Shown here in pieces: positions 45,232-56,075 of a DNA stretch of 60,000 bases. A model generated the notes under the pieces. The model searched no databases, was not told where the DNA came from, and saw nothing but the letters and a program-made list of their open reading frames with translations. Origin of the DNA: Phoronis australis (lineage: Eukaryota; Phoronida; Phoronidae); NCBI GenBank assembly GCA_002633005.1, contig NMRA01000497.1, positions 148,883-208,882 of the forward strand, written 5' to 3'. Both the position numbers and the translations under genes were made by a program. Each line of letters starts with the position of its first letter. Within the stretch, counting starts at the first letter, position 1.

Positions 45232-48200
45232 GTAAGACTTTTCCAGAAATGTCGTTCCTAACCGCCCACACATAATTGTCGCAGACTGTGTTCTGGAGAT
45301 GAGAGAATATCATAAAGGAATGATTGAAATATGACTAGTAACGTAGAGTGTACGATATCTTTGCTGCTTTTATAGAAAACTAGATATTTTAAAACCTGCT
45401 CAGCAATCGCTGAAGACCAAGGAAAAGAAGACGACTCCACAAAACCGACAACTTCATCGAGAATGGTTTCCGTACCACGTTTTAGTCTGGATTCAGTTTG
45501 TGATGTAACTTTGTCCAAAATAAGTGAAACTCTAAATTTTCTTGTTTGGAACATAAGACAAATCCTACGCTAACATTTGGAGTTTTGTTAACCCCTAAGC
45601 GAGCCTATTAGTGCTCGCTGCTTAGCCGCGATGCTGAAGAAAATCTATTCGCTAATTTCTCTCGATTTTAGACATTCAAAGACGGTTAAAATTTGACACG
45701 AACAGTGACTGAAATTTCTTTGTCACCTAATTTATACTAATCACATAAACAACTGATTGGTCCCCCAGTCTAACTTATTGGAAAATAAATTCTCAAGAGC
45801 GACTATCGTTCTGTATTTCTAGCGGCCCAAGCTAGCCTGAAATGTAACATTCAACTCCGAATTGACTGCAATAAATTTGGAGACCAGCCTGTGTGTGGAA
45901 ACGACGGTGCAAGCCGGGTTACATACAAGAATGCGTAAGTATGTTTACATAAAAATTCTGAGAATATCAGGCCTACACGTACATACACGTATGTATCTCT
46001 TATGTAGTAAGTAAGTGTTTTAAACCAGGCAGAATGCATGTCCCATCAATACGTTCTTCGATGGAGTGTATTTGACTTGGAGACTTGGGAAACAGTAAAT
46101 CCCCAGTGTGCTGTAATTCTGTACTCTGCTCATAACACAGCAAGTCGTTATTATCATTTTGTGTTGAGAGAATGCCGCGGAGTTCATCAGACTGCACTTA
46201 TGTGTTTTCTCGCGCAGTGGCAGTAGGTAACAGAGAAGTGAAGAGACTGCTACCGGCAAATGTACAACTTCTTAGGGAATTTTGTCAGAAAAGGCACCTT
46301 TTCGTATGAAAACTTGACGTAAAAAAACCGCCTCCGAGAAACGAGAAGTCCGAGAAAATGAGACAAAAGTCCTCTAAATAAGTACAATATCGCAATTCAC
46401 AGTGGTGCCCCTTTCTTTTTTCTTAGTCCACCCGCTTTCTTGTTACCAAAAGGTCCACAACGTCAGAAATTCTAGCCCCCCAATATTGAAGGCTGGGTGA
46501 AAATAACGAAATAACAAGACTATTTAACACCGAACTGCCGGCGCCTGAGTTCAGTGCAGACAATAATATTTTAGCAAATAAAACTGAGACACAAGTGTTA
46601 AATAATTAAGAGTTTTGTACCAGTTGTCATGTTTGTAACCCGATTGCATGTTGCGTGCAATTTATACTGCAGTGCCGGGTTGCATGAAACAGTTCCAAAC
46701 AGGGACTCAACTAAGTTCCCTAAAGCTTTTGCCTATTTGCGTCTTAGTTTACTCAAAGATGTAATCTTTTCCTATAATTTCACCCTTATTACTTGGGCGC
46801 CGCACCATAGGAGGCTGTGTGGGCTATAGCGCCCACTTTTTTCAGTGGTACGCCGCCCACGTATTATGAGCTCCTCCTTAATTAGTAATATAACTAAAAA
46901 CTGAGCCTTGAATTCAATGAAAATAAACAGGGACTTGGTATTTAAGGTAGGAGCATTGCATGAAAAGACCCCTATATACATTTTCTAGACTACTGCATGA
47001 GAATTCAGCGTCGAGTTCATTCTGGATTTGTATCAAAACCAAAAGTTGCCTTAGTAACGAAACTAAAACAGCATAAGAGAGGAAAATCGGTGTTTTCACA
47101 AGCCCGCATGAAGCAGATTTAAAGATCTAAGTTGAGTCCCTATTTGGAACTGTTCCAAGCAACCGAGCAATGGTGTCTTCAAATGTACTCCAGGTGTGAG
47201 ATGCTGACTATGGGTTGTAAACTAAACAAGGACATCAAGTTGATATTTAAAGGTAAATGTGAAGATTCTATCAAACCCGAATGCAAAGACGATTACATCG
47301 CACAGAACGTCCAATGTACCGACATCGACCCACCACTTTGCGGAACAGACGGGAAGACTTACACTAACAAGTAGGTATCGGTGTAAACATAACTCGATTC
47401 AACTCGTCTTACTCATTATTGGCACCATATCTATATGTGGTTTACCGGAGCTCAAAATGGTGCTTTTTCGTTATAGTGAACCCGATCGTTATTATTAATT
47501 TGGTTCCGTGGCCGCTGTATAGCCGAACGAACGGACACGAGTTGGCTGTTATAAGCTTCAAACTCTTGCCCGTTTCAAGAGTTAAATAATATAAGATGCT
47601 TGTAATTATCCGTAACTTAGTCAGTCACAGTCTGAATACTCGTAAAGTTAGTGTTATCACTTGATTCGCTTGCAATGCATGGTGATTTCTTGCGAAGACG
47701 TGCGTGGTCTTGCTTTTTGCGAATTTTTAAGTCTACGTCAAGTTAATGGGTAACTATACTTTGACCTACACACATGGCTTTCTACCGTGGTTGCAAACGG
47801 TTTCACTTTTTGGTGACGAGAATGGCGTAACCGAATTCAGAAAATCTGAATGAGTTTCCTGCAAACATGACAGCAGGTAATCTTATACAGTTCCTCAAAA
47901 ATGTAAAATAAGGTGCATCCTTCCTTCTGTACGTAACACGTAACATTCGTTGAACACTACCTGTTAGCCTACATATAAATATGTAAATCTTAAACTGTCG
48001 TGGAAATACAGATCCCAAACAGTTTAAGTCTGGTATGCACGCCACGTGTTGGCCACTCCACGTGACCTACTGAGCATCAGCCTGAAAACATTACTGCCGC
48101 GACCGGGACTCGAACCCGGCATCTTCTGCCAACCGTGCTGACACTCTAGTCGTGGTCGGCGGGAATAAATCTTTTCATTAGGTAATGTGATGTGGCCAAC

Positions 48201-49683
48201 AGGTGTCGTGCAGACCAGAGTTAATGTTGTTTGTGCACAACCTACGCCTGCTACAAGTGTAGGCCTATCGATGTTCCAATTATATAGACATATTTAGGAA
48301 GTACAAGACACGGAATACCCGAATTTGATCAACATTTTCATCTAAGTTGACAGATCGGTAAAAGCATCCGTACAGTAATGAACACCTAGGAAGAAGCAGT
48401 AATTAATTGAAATGTTTTATATCAAATGCGGAAATTTTCGGGACCCCCATTTTTAGACTAACTGAGGCATCATGCATGTTGTTGCATCTGCGTCTGCAAT
48501 GTTCTGTTTCAAAGATGTGAGTTCCATCTTGCCAAATGTGCCGCCTATGAGAAATACGGACCTATAAGAGCACCCCAGCTTCACATCCGGGTGATGGGCC
48601 GTGGCTGCAACGAAACGCCAAAGCCATTCAATCGTTGTCAAAACAAATGGGCAAAAGAGGATTGTGACAGTTATCAAATATCAGCCTTCTCCAAGTACTG
48701 CGACACCAACGGAAACGAGTACCCCAACAGGTGAGTCAACGCTGGCCACTCACTCGGCTTTATCCGGCGGAATTACGTCTCGTAATGAAGTTGTAGCAAA
48801 ATTGTAAATTTTGATATAACTTCGTGAAAAGGGAGAAAAGGAAGCAACAGCCAAACCGGTTCCCTTTGACAAAAGTTTCACTTATCATAACATTCAGTAA
48901 AGTTACAATGAAATTAAACTATTTTGGAAGTACTTTCTATGAGAATAATCGATATTTTAATGATCACTTGAACAACCTCACGTGCTGAACAGAAGACAGT
49001 TGCAAACACGGCAACCTGTATAAAACTGTTTGCATTATGGGATGATTAAAGAAATTTTTGCTTGACCCTTCTTCATTCTTTGGTCAGCAAGACTGCCCGA
49101 GTTGACGGAGATTACAGTTTCTTTCATTCACCGACATTTTTCTACGAAGAACTTTCTTGCGTGAATCACGTGAGGAGCACAACGCACAGCGGTGATGATT
49201 TGACTGCGATACGGTAATTGGGGAGAGTTTACAAAAGTGTCATGAAATCACACGGAGATAGTAAAGAAGATTTAGAAATATCCATTAACTAAAGAAGTGA
49301 CCTATAGATGGCGATTAATGTTGATGGCGATTAATGTTGTCCAACGTGACCAAGTACAGTACTAGATACGCCATCTAGCGACAATGCATATTTAAAATTA
49401 TGTAGCTATTTCTGAGACATTTTCATCTGAGGTGTGCTCTCAATATAAGCCTCCACGCCCACATTACCAGTGTTGCAGAACATACATTTAAGGATATTAG
49501 AATGAATGCCAATCCTGGAAAGTGGATAGATAACAAACTATAAATTTTTAATAGAAGTTGTTCAAGGTACATATAAGTGTTATTTTTCACGTGTCTGTCT
49601 CTCCGTGTAGGTGCTATTTCATGAAGGCTCAGTGCGTAGACAAGTCAATCAAGCAGACGTGGTGCAGACCAGGCGGTCTATAA
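45195..49683 (+). CDS. Secreted three-Kazal serine protease inhibitor (five exons)
   Basis: Exons 45195-45231, 45823-45934, 47194-47370, 48515-48730 and 49611-49683 join in frame to 204 residues plus TAA. All splice sites are GT-AG. Exon 1 and the start of exon 2 encode a signal peptide (MLKLLAFALFVA, cleavage probably after AQA). Three six-cysteine Kazal domains follow. Each is split by a phase-2 intron just after the central Y.N motif (TYKN, TYTN, EYPN), so every internal exon carries the end of one domain and the start of the next. By the standard rule (P1 is two residues after Cys2) the P1 residues are Lys, Asp and Ser: domain 1 may inhibit trypsin-like proteases, the others are atypical. 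Kazal inhibitors act extracellularly on serine proteases, commonly in mucus, gut or defence. No frameshift or stop; it looks functional. Confidence 0.88.
45823..45934 (+). CDS. Kazal gene 1 exon 2
   Basis: Acceptor TATTTCTAG, donor GTAAGT. Encodes the end of the signal peptide (AAQA) and the first half of Kazal domain 1: LKCNIQLRIDCNKFG, PVCGNDG and TYKNA. Cys1, Cys2 and Cys3 are present. Confidence 0.88.
46670..47170. mobile_element. Inverted-repeat MITE in Kazal gene 1 intron 2
   Basis: The left end CAGTGCCGGGTTGCATGAAAC-like sequence and GGGACTCAACTAAGTTCCCT are mirrored at the right end (TAAGTTGAGTCCCTAT, then GGTTGC reversed). A second copy is at 50610-51130. CAGTG-type ends suggest a hAT-derived element. 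A further short repeat (46793-46858) is nested inside. Confidence 0.65.
46793..46858 (+). repeat. Short dispersed repeat, copy 2
   Basis: Contains GCACCATAGGAGGCT, GGGCTATAGC and CACTTTTTTCAG, shared with the minus strand of 39844-39906. It lies inside the larger MITE. Confidence 0.5.
47194..47370 (+). CDS. Kazal gene 1 exon 3
   Basis: Completes domain 1 (CEMLTMGC, FKGKC) and starts domain 2 (PECKDDY, NVQCTD, PPLCGTDGKTYTN). The acceptor AG lies only about 23 bp from the end of an inserted MITE. Confidence 0.88.
48094..48235. mobile_element. SINE family A copy with head inverted relative to tail
   Basis: The minus strand of 48094-48165 carries the tRNA-like head (GTCAGCACGGTTGGCAGAAG, then B-box GGGTTCGAGTCC). 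The tail (AATCTTTTC, TGTGATGTGGCC, CGTGCAGACCAGA) follows on the plus strand. In the 4.4/6.4 kb copy, head and tail are on the same strand. The acceptor-stem ends do not pair well, so it is not a functional tRNA. Confidence 0.5.
48515..48730 (+). CDS. Kazal gene 1 exon 4
   Basis: Acceptor GTTTCAAAG, donor GTGAGT. Completes domain 2 (CEFHLAKCAAYEK to RGC) with a longer loop than usual between Cys5 and Cys6. It then starts domain 3 (NRCQNKWAKEDCDSY, KYCDTNGNEYPN). The frame was fixed by the cysteine spacing and by the phase at both junctions. Confidence 0.85.
49611..49683 (+). CDS. Kazal gene 1 exon 5 (last)
   Basis: Acceptor TCTCCGTGTAG. Encodes the end of domain 3 (CYFMKAQC, QTWCRPGGL) and TAA at 49681. 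No canonical AATAAA was seen in the next few hundred bases. Confidence 0.85.
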
Positions 49684-50609
49684 TGGAGAAGTCTCATCTC
49701 TCATTCCATTGATGACGTCAGATTATTCAATCAACCAATCAAATTTCTTTGTATTGAAGGCCGAGGGCGCAAAGTAAAATTGCAAATGTAAGCACAAACA
49801 CAATCACGATACACAAAAAGTGTTGTAAAGTTTTATCCCAGAGCATCACGTTTACGCCAATATTTTATATACACCCGGAGTCTTCATAAGCTTTATGTAC
49901 ATGGTGGCCTGGTGACTTGTACAAAATTTCAATTGAAATACTATGCAAACTACTGCAAACATTATCCTTCTTTACTACGAATCGTTTTACAAAGAACGCA
50001 GATTCAGTTATAATATAATTATTTGTTTTCTCGTGTCGGCTGTAAACCCACCCTGTGTCACAGAAACCAAGTTATGTTCAATACCACCTGCCGTTATGAA
50101 ATAGCTAACAGCTTGTTGTTTAGCCCAATAGGATGTGGAATCTGGACTTTAAAAAACAAAAAGCCCAGTTCGTTATACTCGAGCCCAGGCTAAAATAGCT
50201 TTTCACGGTGTGCATTCAGCATTCTATCGAACAGCAACGAACTGTCAGTACTTTGCAAGACCAACAATCACTTCTCATCTAAGTAAGGAACAAGTGGAAA
50301 GCAATTTTAGCGTAACTGATCGGAGCTCAAAACTTAGTTTCTTCGACGGAACTCTTGTTTATAGCTGCTTTAAAATATCTTAAGATTGTCGGAGAATCTC
50401 ATGCTCAATTCAAAATTTCAATGATGTTGTTGCTCTTCCATACAATTCATATCACAAAGAACGCCGTTCATGTCATTGAATAATAATCTGTAACGTTGAA
50501 CCTTCTCACTTCCACCTCTCAGTGGTTCGCAAAACAAAATCTCGAAACCAACCGGTTTGTAATTGGGAAATTTCTGATTTCTTTTATGGTGTCCCTGTTT
50601 GATAGCTTC
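49684..50609. other. 3' flank of Kazal gene 1
   Basis: Probable 3' UTR and intergenic DNA. No canonical poly(A) signal or gene recognised. Confidence 0.4.
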
Positions 50610-51130
50610 CAGTGCCTGGTTGCATGAAATAGTCCTTCTAGGGACTCAACTAAATTCCCTAAATCTTTTGCGTATTTGCTGACTTGTGAAAACACCAATT
50701 GTCTTTCTTTAGGCTGTTTTAGTTTCATTACTAAGTCATTTTTTGAATTTGGTACACATCAAGGGCGAACTCTACGTTGAATTCTCAGTATCATCGAAAA
50801 TTGATAGGGATCTTTTCAAGAAATTCCCTAATTTAAGGACTAAGTCCGTATTTATTTTCCTCGAACTTTTTATAATGTTTATTACGAAATCTTCGATACA
50901 ATGAATATACATTACCCAGAAAGCGCCAAGAGGCATCATATCTGGGCCAAGGGCCGGGACTCAGTTTTCAGTTATCTTATTAGAAAACGACATGAGTCAA
51001 CGAGCGGCTTATAGAAAGATGGCATGATGGAAAAGATTACATCTGTGAGTAAAAAACGACGCAATACGCAAAAGATTTAGGGAACTTAGTTGAGTCCATA
51101 TTAGAGAGTGTTTCATGCAACCGGGCACAG
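50610..51130. mobile_element. Second copy of inverted-repeat MITE
   Basis: Ends CAGTGCCTGGTTGCATG and CATGCAACCGGGCAC pair, with the GGGACTCAACTAAATTCCCT block inside. It contains a nested segment (50874-50945) almost identical to 30197-30267 (AATGTTTATTACGAAATCTT to AAGCGCCAAGAGGCAT). Confidence 0.65.
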
Positions 51131-51542
51131 AACTTTTCGTAACTTGAAAGCATTTAACAAAAACAAATTGTACACAATTAGCACGTGTTATAAAAGAAAG
51201 ACTGCTGAATAAGGGACGGGTTACAACATTTACATGGGCGGAAACGAGAGCCTCTAAATTCCGGTCACAACGCCACCTACAACGAAAGCTTCTCGTAATA
51301 CTGGAAGAGAGTGTGAATTCTAGCAACGATCCTCTGAACATCAGTCCCGCACCAGCAAATACTAAATTCAAGATAAAATCCACATACAAGTACGCTTCGA
51401 ATTTGCCCCACGCTTGGTGATCAATCTCAATTTAGGCGCGCGCGTGTGTAAAGTTCTGGGGGGCGTGTCTTAAATTGTTGAAGGGCAATTCTGACGGCAC
51501 TAACTGACAGGCAATGCGTTCTATAAGTAAGAATGGTACTGA

Positions 51543-51813
51543 ACAGTCCACGTCGCAGAACTGGATTCCAAAGGCTTCTTTAACACGTGGCAACGAGCCT
51601 ATAGGAAAAATCGTGAAGGAACCGAACACATACATAGACTGATAGCTCAAGGCAAAACGGCAATGGGCAAAAACTTTTGCACCGGAGCCATAATGTTGGA
51701 CGTGGAAAAAGCCTTTGACTCTGTATGGCATGACGGAATGAGATACAAACTCTCCAATATAGGTCTACCTGACAAAATGGTTAGACTCTTGTCATCTTTC
51801 CTGAGAGACAGAT
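51543..51813 (+). mobile_element. Non-LTR retrotransposon reverse transcriptase fragment
   Basis: An open frame of 90 codons encodes WQRAYRKNREGTEH, then LDVEKAFDSVWHDGMRYKL and GLPDKMVRLLSSFLRDR. This is the start of a LINE-type reverse transcriptase domain with the first catalytic Asp motif (LDVEKAFD). It is preceded by a stop at 51540 and broken off by a single N at 51814. The following sequence does not continue the domain. Confidence 0.8.
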
Positions 51814-51814
51814 N

Positions 51815-54800
51815 CCACCTCTACCACCACCGGCCTACCAGGTCCTGCCCTCGATCTGCGTCCACACCAATCACAGCAAGGACAGAAGGCGAGATCTTCA
51901 GATCTCGCGAAGCTGTCTGAGGGCTTCGCCCTCATCTACTCTCTCACAGTCCACGTCACACTGTGACTGAGCTATGTTAAACATAGCATGTGGACGCCGT
52001 CAGCGCACAAAGGCCAGTTTTGATAGACGAGCTGAGTGACTGTGAGTTAAACTCTCATGAGTGCCGGTCCAGTTAATTCTTTAGCCTCTAACTTCATGGG
52101 GTCATCAACGTTTGGAGAATAAGGCGGCTTAAATTCAAATTAATTCGATTTTTGTGTTAAACATCGGAACGACCTCTGACCATTGTATAAAACATCTTCA
52201 AAGCCATTCCAATGTTCTCTCATTTTTCAACAATAATCGCGACCCTGATTAAATTTGGCCGCCATTATTGTTGGAGAATGCCAGGACAAGCGAATTTGGG
52301 AAACGTCTTGACCGCGAGTAAAAGATCACGAATCAATATGGGACTTGTCATAATGGCACTCTCTTGAGTAATGAGATTAAAAATGTGACTTTCGACTGAT
52401 TGCGACTCAGATATGGTCGTGGACAGAAACTCTATTACTGTATAGTGCTTCATAGATGTATAAGCAGAGGGATAAATTCCACTGCCAGCGCCTCCCATTG
52501 AGTGATTAGTTAAAGTTCACTAACTTATTTTAGTTTTTTGACACTGCCAGGGGCGCAATATTCCCTCTTTATCAGCGGCACCCCCTGGCTTTGTTGCAGA
52601 GATACATCTTTTCAAAATGTACGGAACAGGACGTCCTTGCTCATCAATTGATATTTCAACAGATTTGCCTTTTTCTTAAGACATTGGTACATATGCCATC
52701 GCACAGCAGTGGAAGTTTTCCGGCATTACAGTAACAGGAAATGTGTGAAAAGGCTGTTTGTACCAGAAGGTTGAAACCTCCCGTCCGCAGTACATGGGAT
52801 TTGCAGGTGGCGCTGAACGTCTGTCAAAGACCTGATCGCCATATGGCGGGTTAATGAATTTCGATATGGTGCAGTTATTTCGTAAGTCACGTGTTTTGTG
52901 TATAATAAATCGGTTTAATATTCATGGCAGCTGACTCATTCTCCAAACTCGGGTCCAGCAATTAGTTCAGATGTCAACATCTTTGCACAAAGAGATGGCG
53001 AAATTATGAGCTGACAAAATATACTTTTGGTCATATTCCAAGCCAGGGCCATGGGGAAAGTCTGGGAGACGGGTAGGGCAACCTAGGGAAAATGCCATGC
53101 TGCCAACTACATCTCAGGGTGTAGCCGTAAATGTGGTAATATGGCGATATGGTTTGATAGCGTATCTCGTGGAAATTGTCAGACCCACGTGAAGCAGATA
53201 GGCCTATGTTTCACGGATATCAGCGTTGACTACGCCCTCGCATGGCAATATTATTGAACGACGTCCTGATGTATTGCGAAACTTTAACTGAACACGAGGT
53301 TCACCCCGAAGAAGATAACAGTAAAACATAGTGGATGAAACGTAGTATTAATCTGCTTACTCGCCATACGTCTGTCATACCACAGGACTTAATAGTTAAA
53401 GATGCTAGGTATGCTATGTCTCATTAAAACTGTGAATATTTAAATTTGTAGCAAGCGCCACCATGTGACTTCCTGGAAAACTGTGTGTACAAGTATAATC
53501 AGGAAAAATCAATTTGTAAATAAATTGCGGTATTAACGAAAACACCACAACTGATACACTTATAAACAGATTTTACATAAAAAATTAATAATGTCAAATA
53601 TTATGCAATCGCTTTTTGACAGTGAAATAAACAAATAATAAAAAACGGTGCCTTATTTCATTTGGGTAACTATAGAATATTACCATACTCGTTTACATAA
53701 AGTAGTCTTGCAAAGCGAGACTTTCGAGAGATTGCAATGGTAATTGGTTCTCAGATGGTTCACGGCACACTGGAGCACCGGGGTTGTTTTTAAATTAGTA
53801 CTTCATTTGCATATTCACAATTAAATGAGAATATGCATCTCTGAGCCTGAAAAAGACGCCGTTCGAGCCCCAGTCACGCTCCCCTGTCCCTACGCACTTA
53901 CATCCTTCCGGCACAATACTATAGTCATGCATTATGACATAGGCGTGTTTGGACTTCATTGTTCGAGGGACGTAATAAAATTTTACCCCTCCCCGTTTGC
54001 CACCCAATTTCACTTTCCCAGGATGCTTCAACACCACACCGCGGTCGTCACCAGTTGAACACCATCGATCAGTATTACCACTTTATAGTTACTGAAATGT
54101 TTAGCACGTCACAGACCAGAAATGATTGATTCAAATTATCTCAGTATTTAGAAGTAGTGGGCATTTTCGAGAGACTTTATATCGAGAAACACCCCAGAAC
54201 ATTGTTTATTGGTTAGTTGCTTTAAGTTGATGTTAGGTGATGTGGTAAATTTAGCAACGGTGGCTAATAAAGGCCTATCATGAAAGCAGCCTTAAAACGA
54301 TGAACCGACTGTTGCAAACGTCGTCTGTGCATTATTGCTCAGGTTACTTTCATCAAAACGATAAAGCTCTGGCGACGACATGCACATAACTGTACATGTA
54401 ATAGCATTATTGATCACGTACGGAGCGCCCCAAACGGTCATAGCCGTAACCAAGTTCTGTTAACACAGATGACACCTAATGCCCTCCACTTCGGGATAGG
54501 TTACCTTCATTTCTTTGTTTTCTGAACAATAGTTGATAATTTGTCCACCCTCTGCATAGCCTTTATCGACGAACTAATACATTTCATAGTTGTGAAAAAA
54601 TAAATAAAAACATTCCAGTTAAACATGTCTGTTTATCAAACAGCTCATCGACTCAGACAGTTATTTCCTAATCTACTTTATACATGCAAACGTTCCTTGC
54701 CTTCACGTCTCAACTTGAATGTGCATGACCGGCATGGATTGGTCGAAATGAACATGCATGCACGTTCATATTTAGTGTTCCAAGAATCTACCCTGCGAAG

Positions 54801-55480
54801 ACGAAACTATCTGACAAAATATCAAGAATGAAAATGCGCCCGAGCCGCCATCTTGAAAGGGACTTCAAGTTTTTTAGCTTTGAATAATAGCACGTCAAAA
54901 ACAACTAATGACAGAAAACTTTCGAAGGAATTGGTTCTATAATGCGCCCTCTACAGAAGAAAACGTTTTTTGCTCGAAATCGCTATTGCCGATATTGCTG
55001 CCATCTTTGACCGAAAGTTATTGATTTACAGTGCAGTTATTGTACTTGTCGGCTATAATAATCGTACTAATTTTCAGCCTTGTACTGGTTGAAAATTGCG
55101 GCCTCTATGAGCATTTGAATCTGAAATCGGAAACAAAATGGCCGCCACGTCCGCCATTTTGAATCTGATTATGACCAAAAACAAAAAGTTTTCAGAACTT
55201 CCGGATCTACATGTCGTGCGCGAATTTCGTGCGAATCGAATGAAAATTGCGACCTGTAGAGTGCGAACAAACAAAAAAAAATAGTGTTAGAGCAACATAC
55301 TTGTCGGAATTCAAAGAATTAATTAACAAAGGAAAAGTAACCTAAGGTTGACAAGCCGTGTTTTGCTGGCGGCTTTAGATGCTATGAGTCAAATGGACAG
55401 GTTCTGCTAACGTGCCATTGCTTTTTAACCAGATCGACAAGACCTGTGGAAAGTTAGCCTACAGATCAGCGAGCCGCGTT
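51815..55480. other. Intergenic stretch, no gene recognised
   Basis: Only short unsupported ORFs. GGTTTGATAGCGTATCTCGTG near 53150 resembles the motif at 43371 and 56732 in the Kazal flanks. Two partly similar blocks at 54830-55270 contain GCCGCCAT and TTGAAAATTGCG motifs. Confidence 0.4.
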
Positions 55481-55488
55481 CCTGAAAC

Positions 55489-55683
55489 ATGTCGGAAAAT
55501 AAACAACGGATAAAACGCCATTCGCTTTTCGTACTGGAAGGAAAGACATTGAAAACAAACGACCGTTACGAGGATGTAATGCGCTCGGCCGTGTTCTTAC
55601 AAAAGAAAATGGCGACGAACACTTCTCTATGCAATCGTACCAGACAGCTTACGTCAGCTCTAAAGGAACAGTTTTTAGTCTGA
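55489..55683 (+). CDS. Small ORF of unknown status
   Basis: The ATG at 55489 has A at -3 and opens a 64-codon frame (MSENKQRIKRHSLFVLEGKT...) ending with TGA. It is basic and Lys/Arg/Thr-rich, with no signal peptide, membrane segment or recognised domain. It lies next to a Penelope-like remnant, so it may be element-derived or chance. Confidence 0.2.
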   Translation: MSENKQRIKRHSLFVLEGKTLKTNDRYEDVMRSAVFLQKKMATNTSLCNRTRQLTSALKEQFLV

Positions 55684-55770
55684 GTAACGTCTCCGAAATC
55701 TAGCACCCCTTTCATGAGCAAGTGGATTTTTCAACTGTGACCATTTGTTATATACGAGTTTATATGTCCT

Positions 55771-56075
55771 ATGAACGATTGTCTTCGTTCAAATGTCAGG
55801 CAATGTTACGTTTGTAAAACGGTTTGCAGTATTTCACATCGGTTATCCATGCATCTTCAAAATGGCGCCACCCTAAAACATTTTCTGCAGTGTCACGAAC
55901 GTAAAATCACCAGTCAGGAAATTGTGGAAACACGTCAATGCAGTAGAAAGAGCACAATGAGCTGCGATTGAAAGTATTGGGATATCTTTGATTGCATTTG
56001 AGAAGCCTGTTTTGAATGAGCAGCAAACAGGGTTGTGCCTCACGTTGCACTTATTTGCGTGAATTTCGTGGTACC
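55771..56075 (+). mobile_element. Penelope-like element, GIY-YIG endonuclease remnant
   Basis: One frame reads CYVCKTVCSISHRLSMHLQ and LKHFLQCHERKITSQEIVE, resembling the YVGKT...R...H segment and following region of GIY-YIG nucleases in Penelope-like retroelements. After a frameshift a second piece, ISLIAFEKPVLNEQQTG then TLHLF, matches the conserved E..KP.LN.Q...TL.LF C-terminus. The reverse transcriptase part is not visible upstream. Confidence 0.5.

Noticed and set aside
48094-48165. tRNA gene on the minus strand
   Set aside because: The T-arm is good but the acceptor stem mispairs and no proper anticodon arm is seen; it matches the SINE A head.
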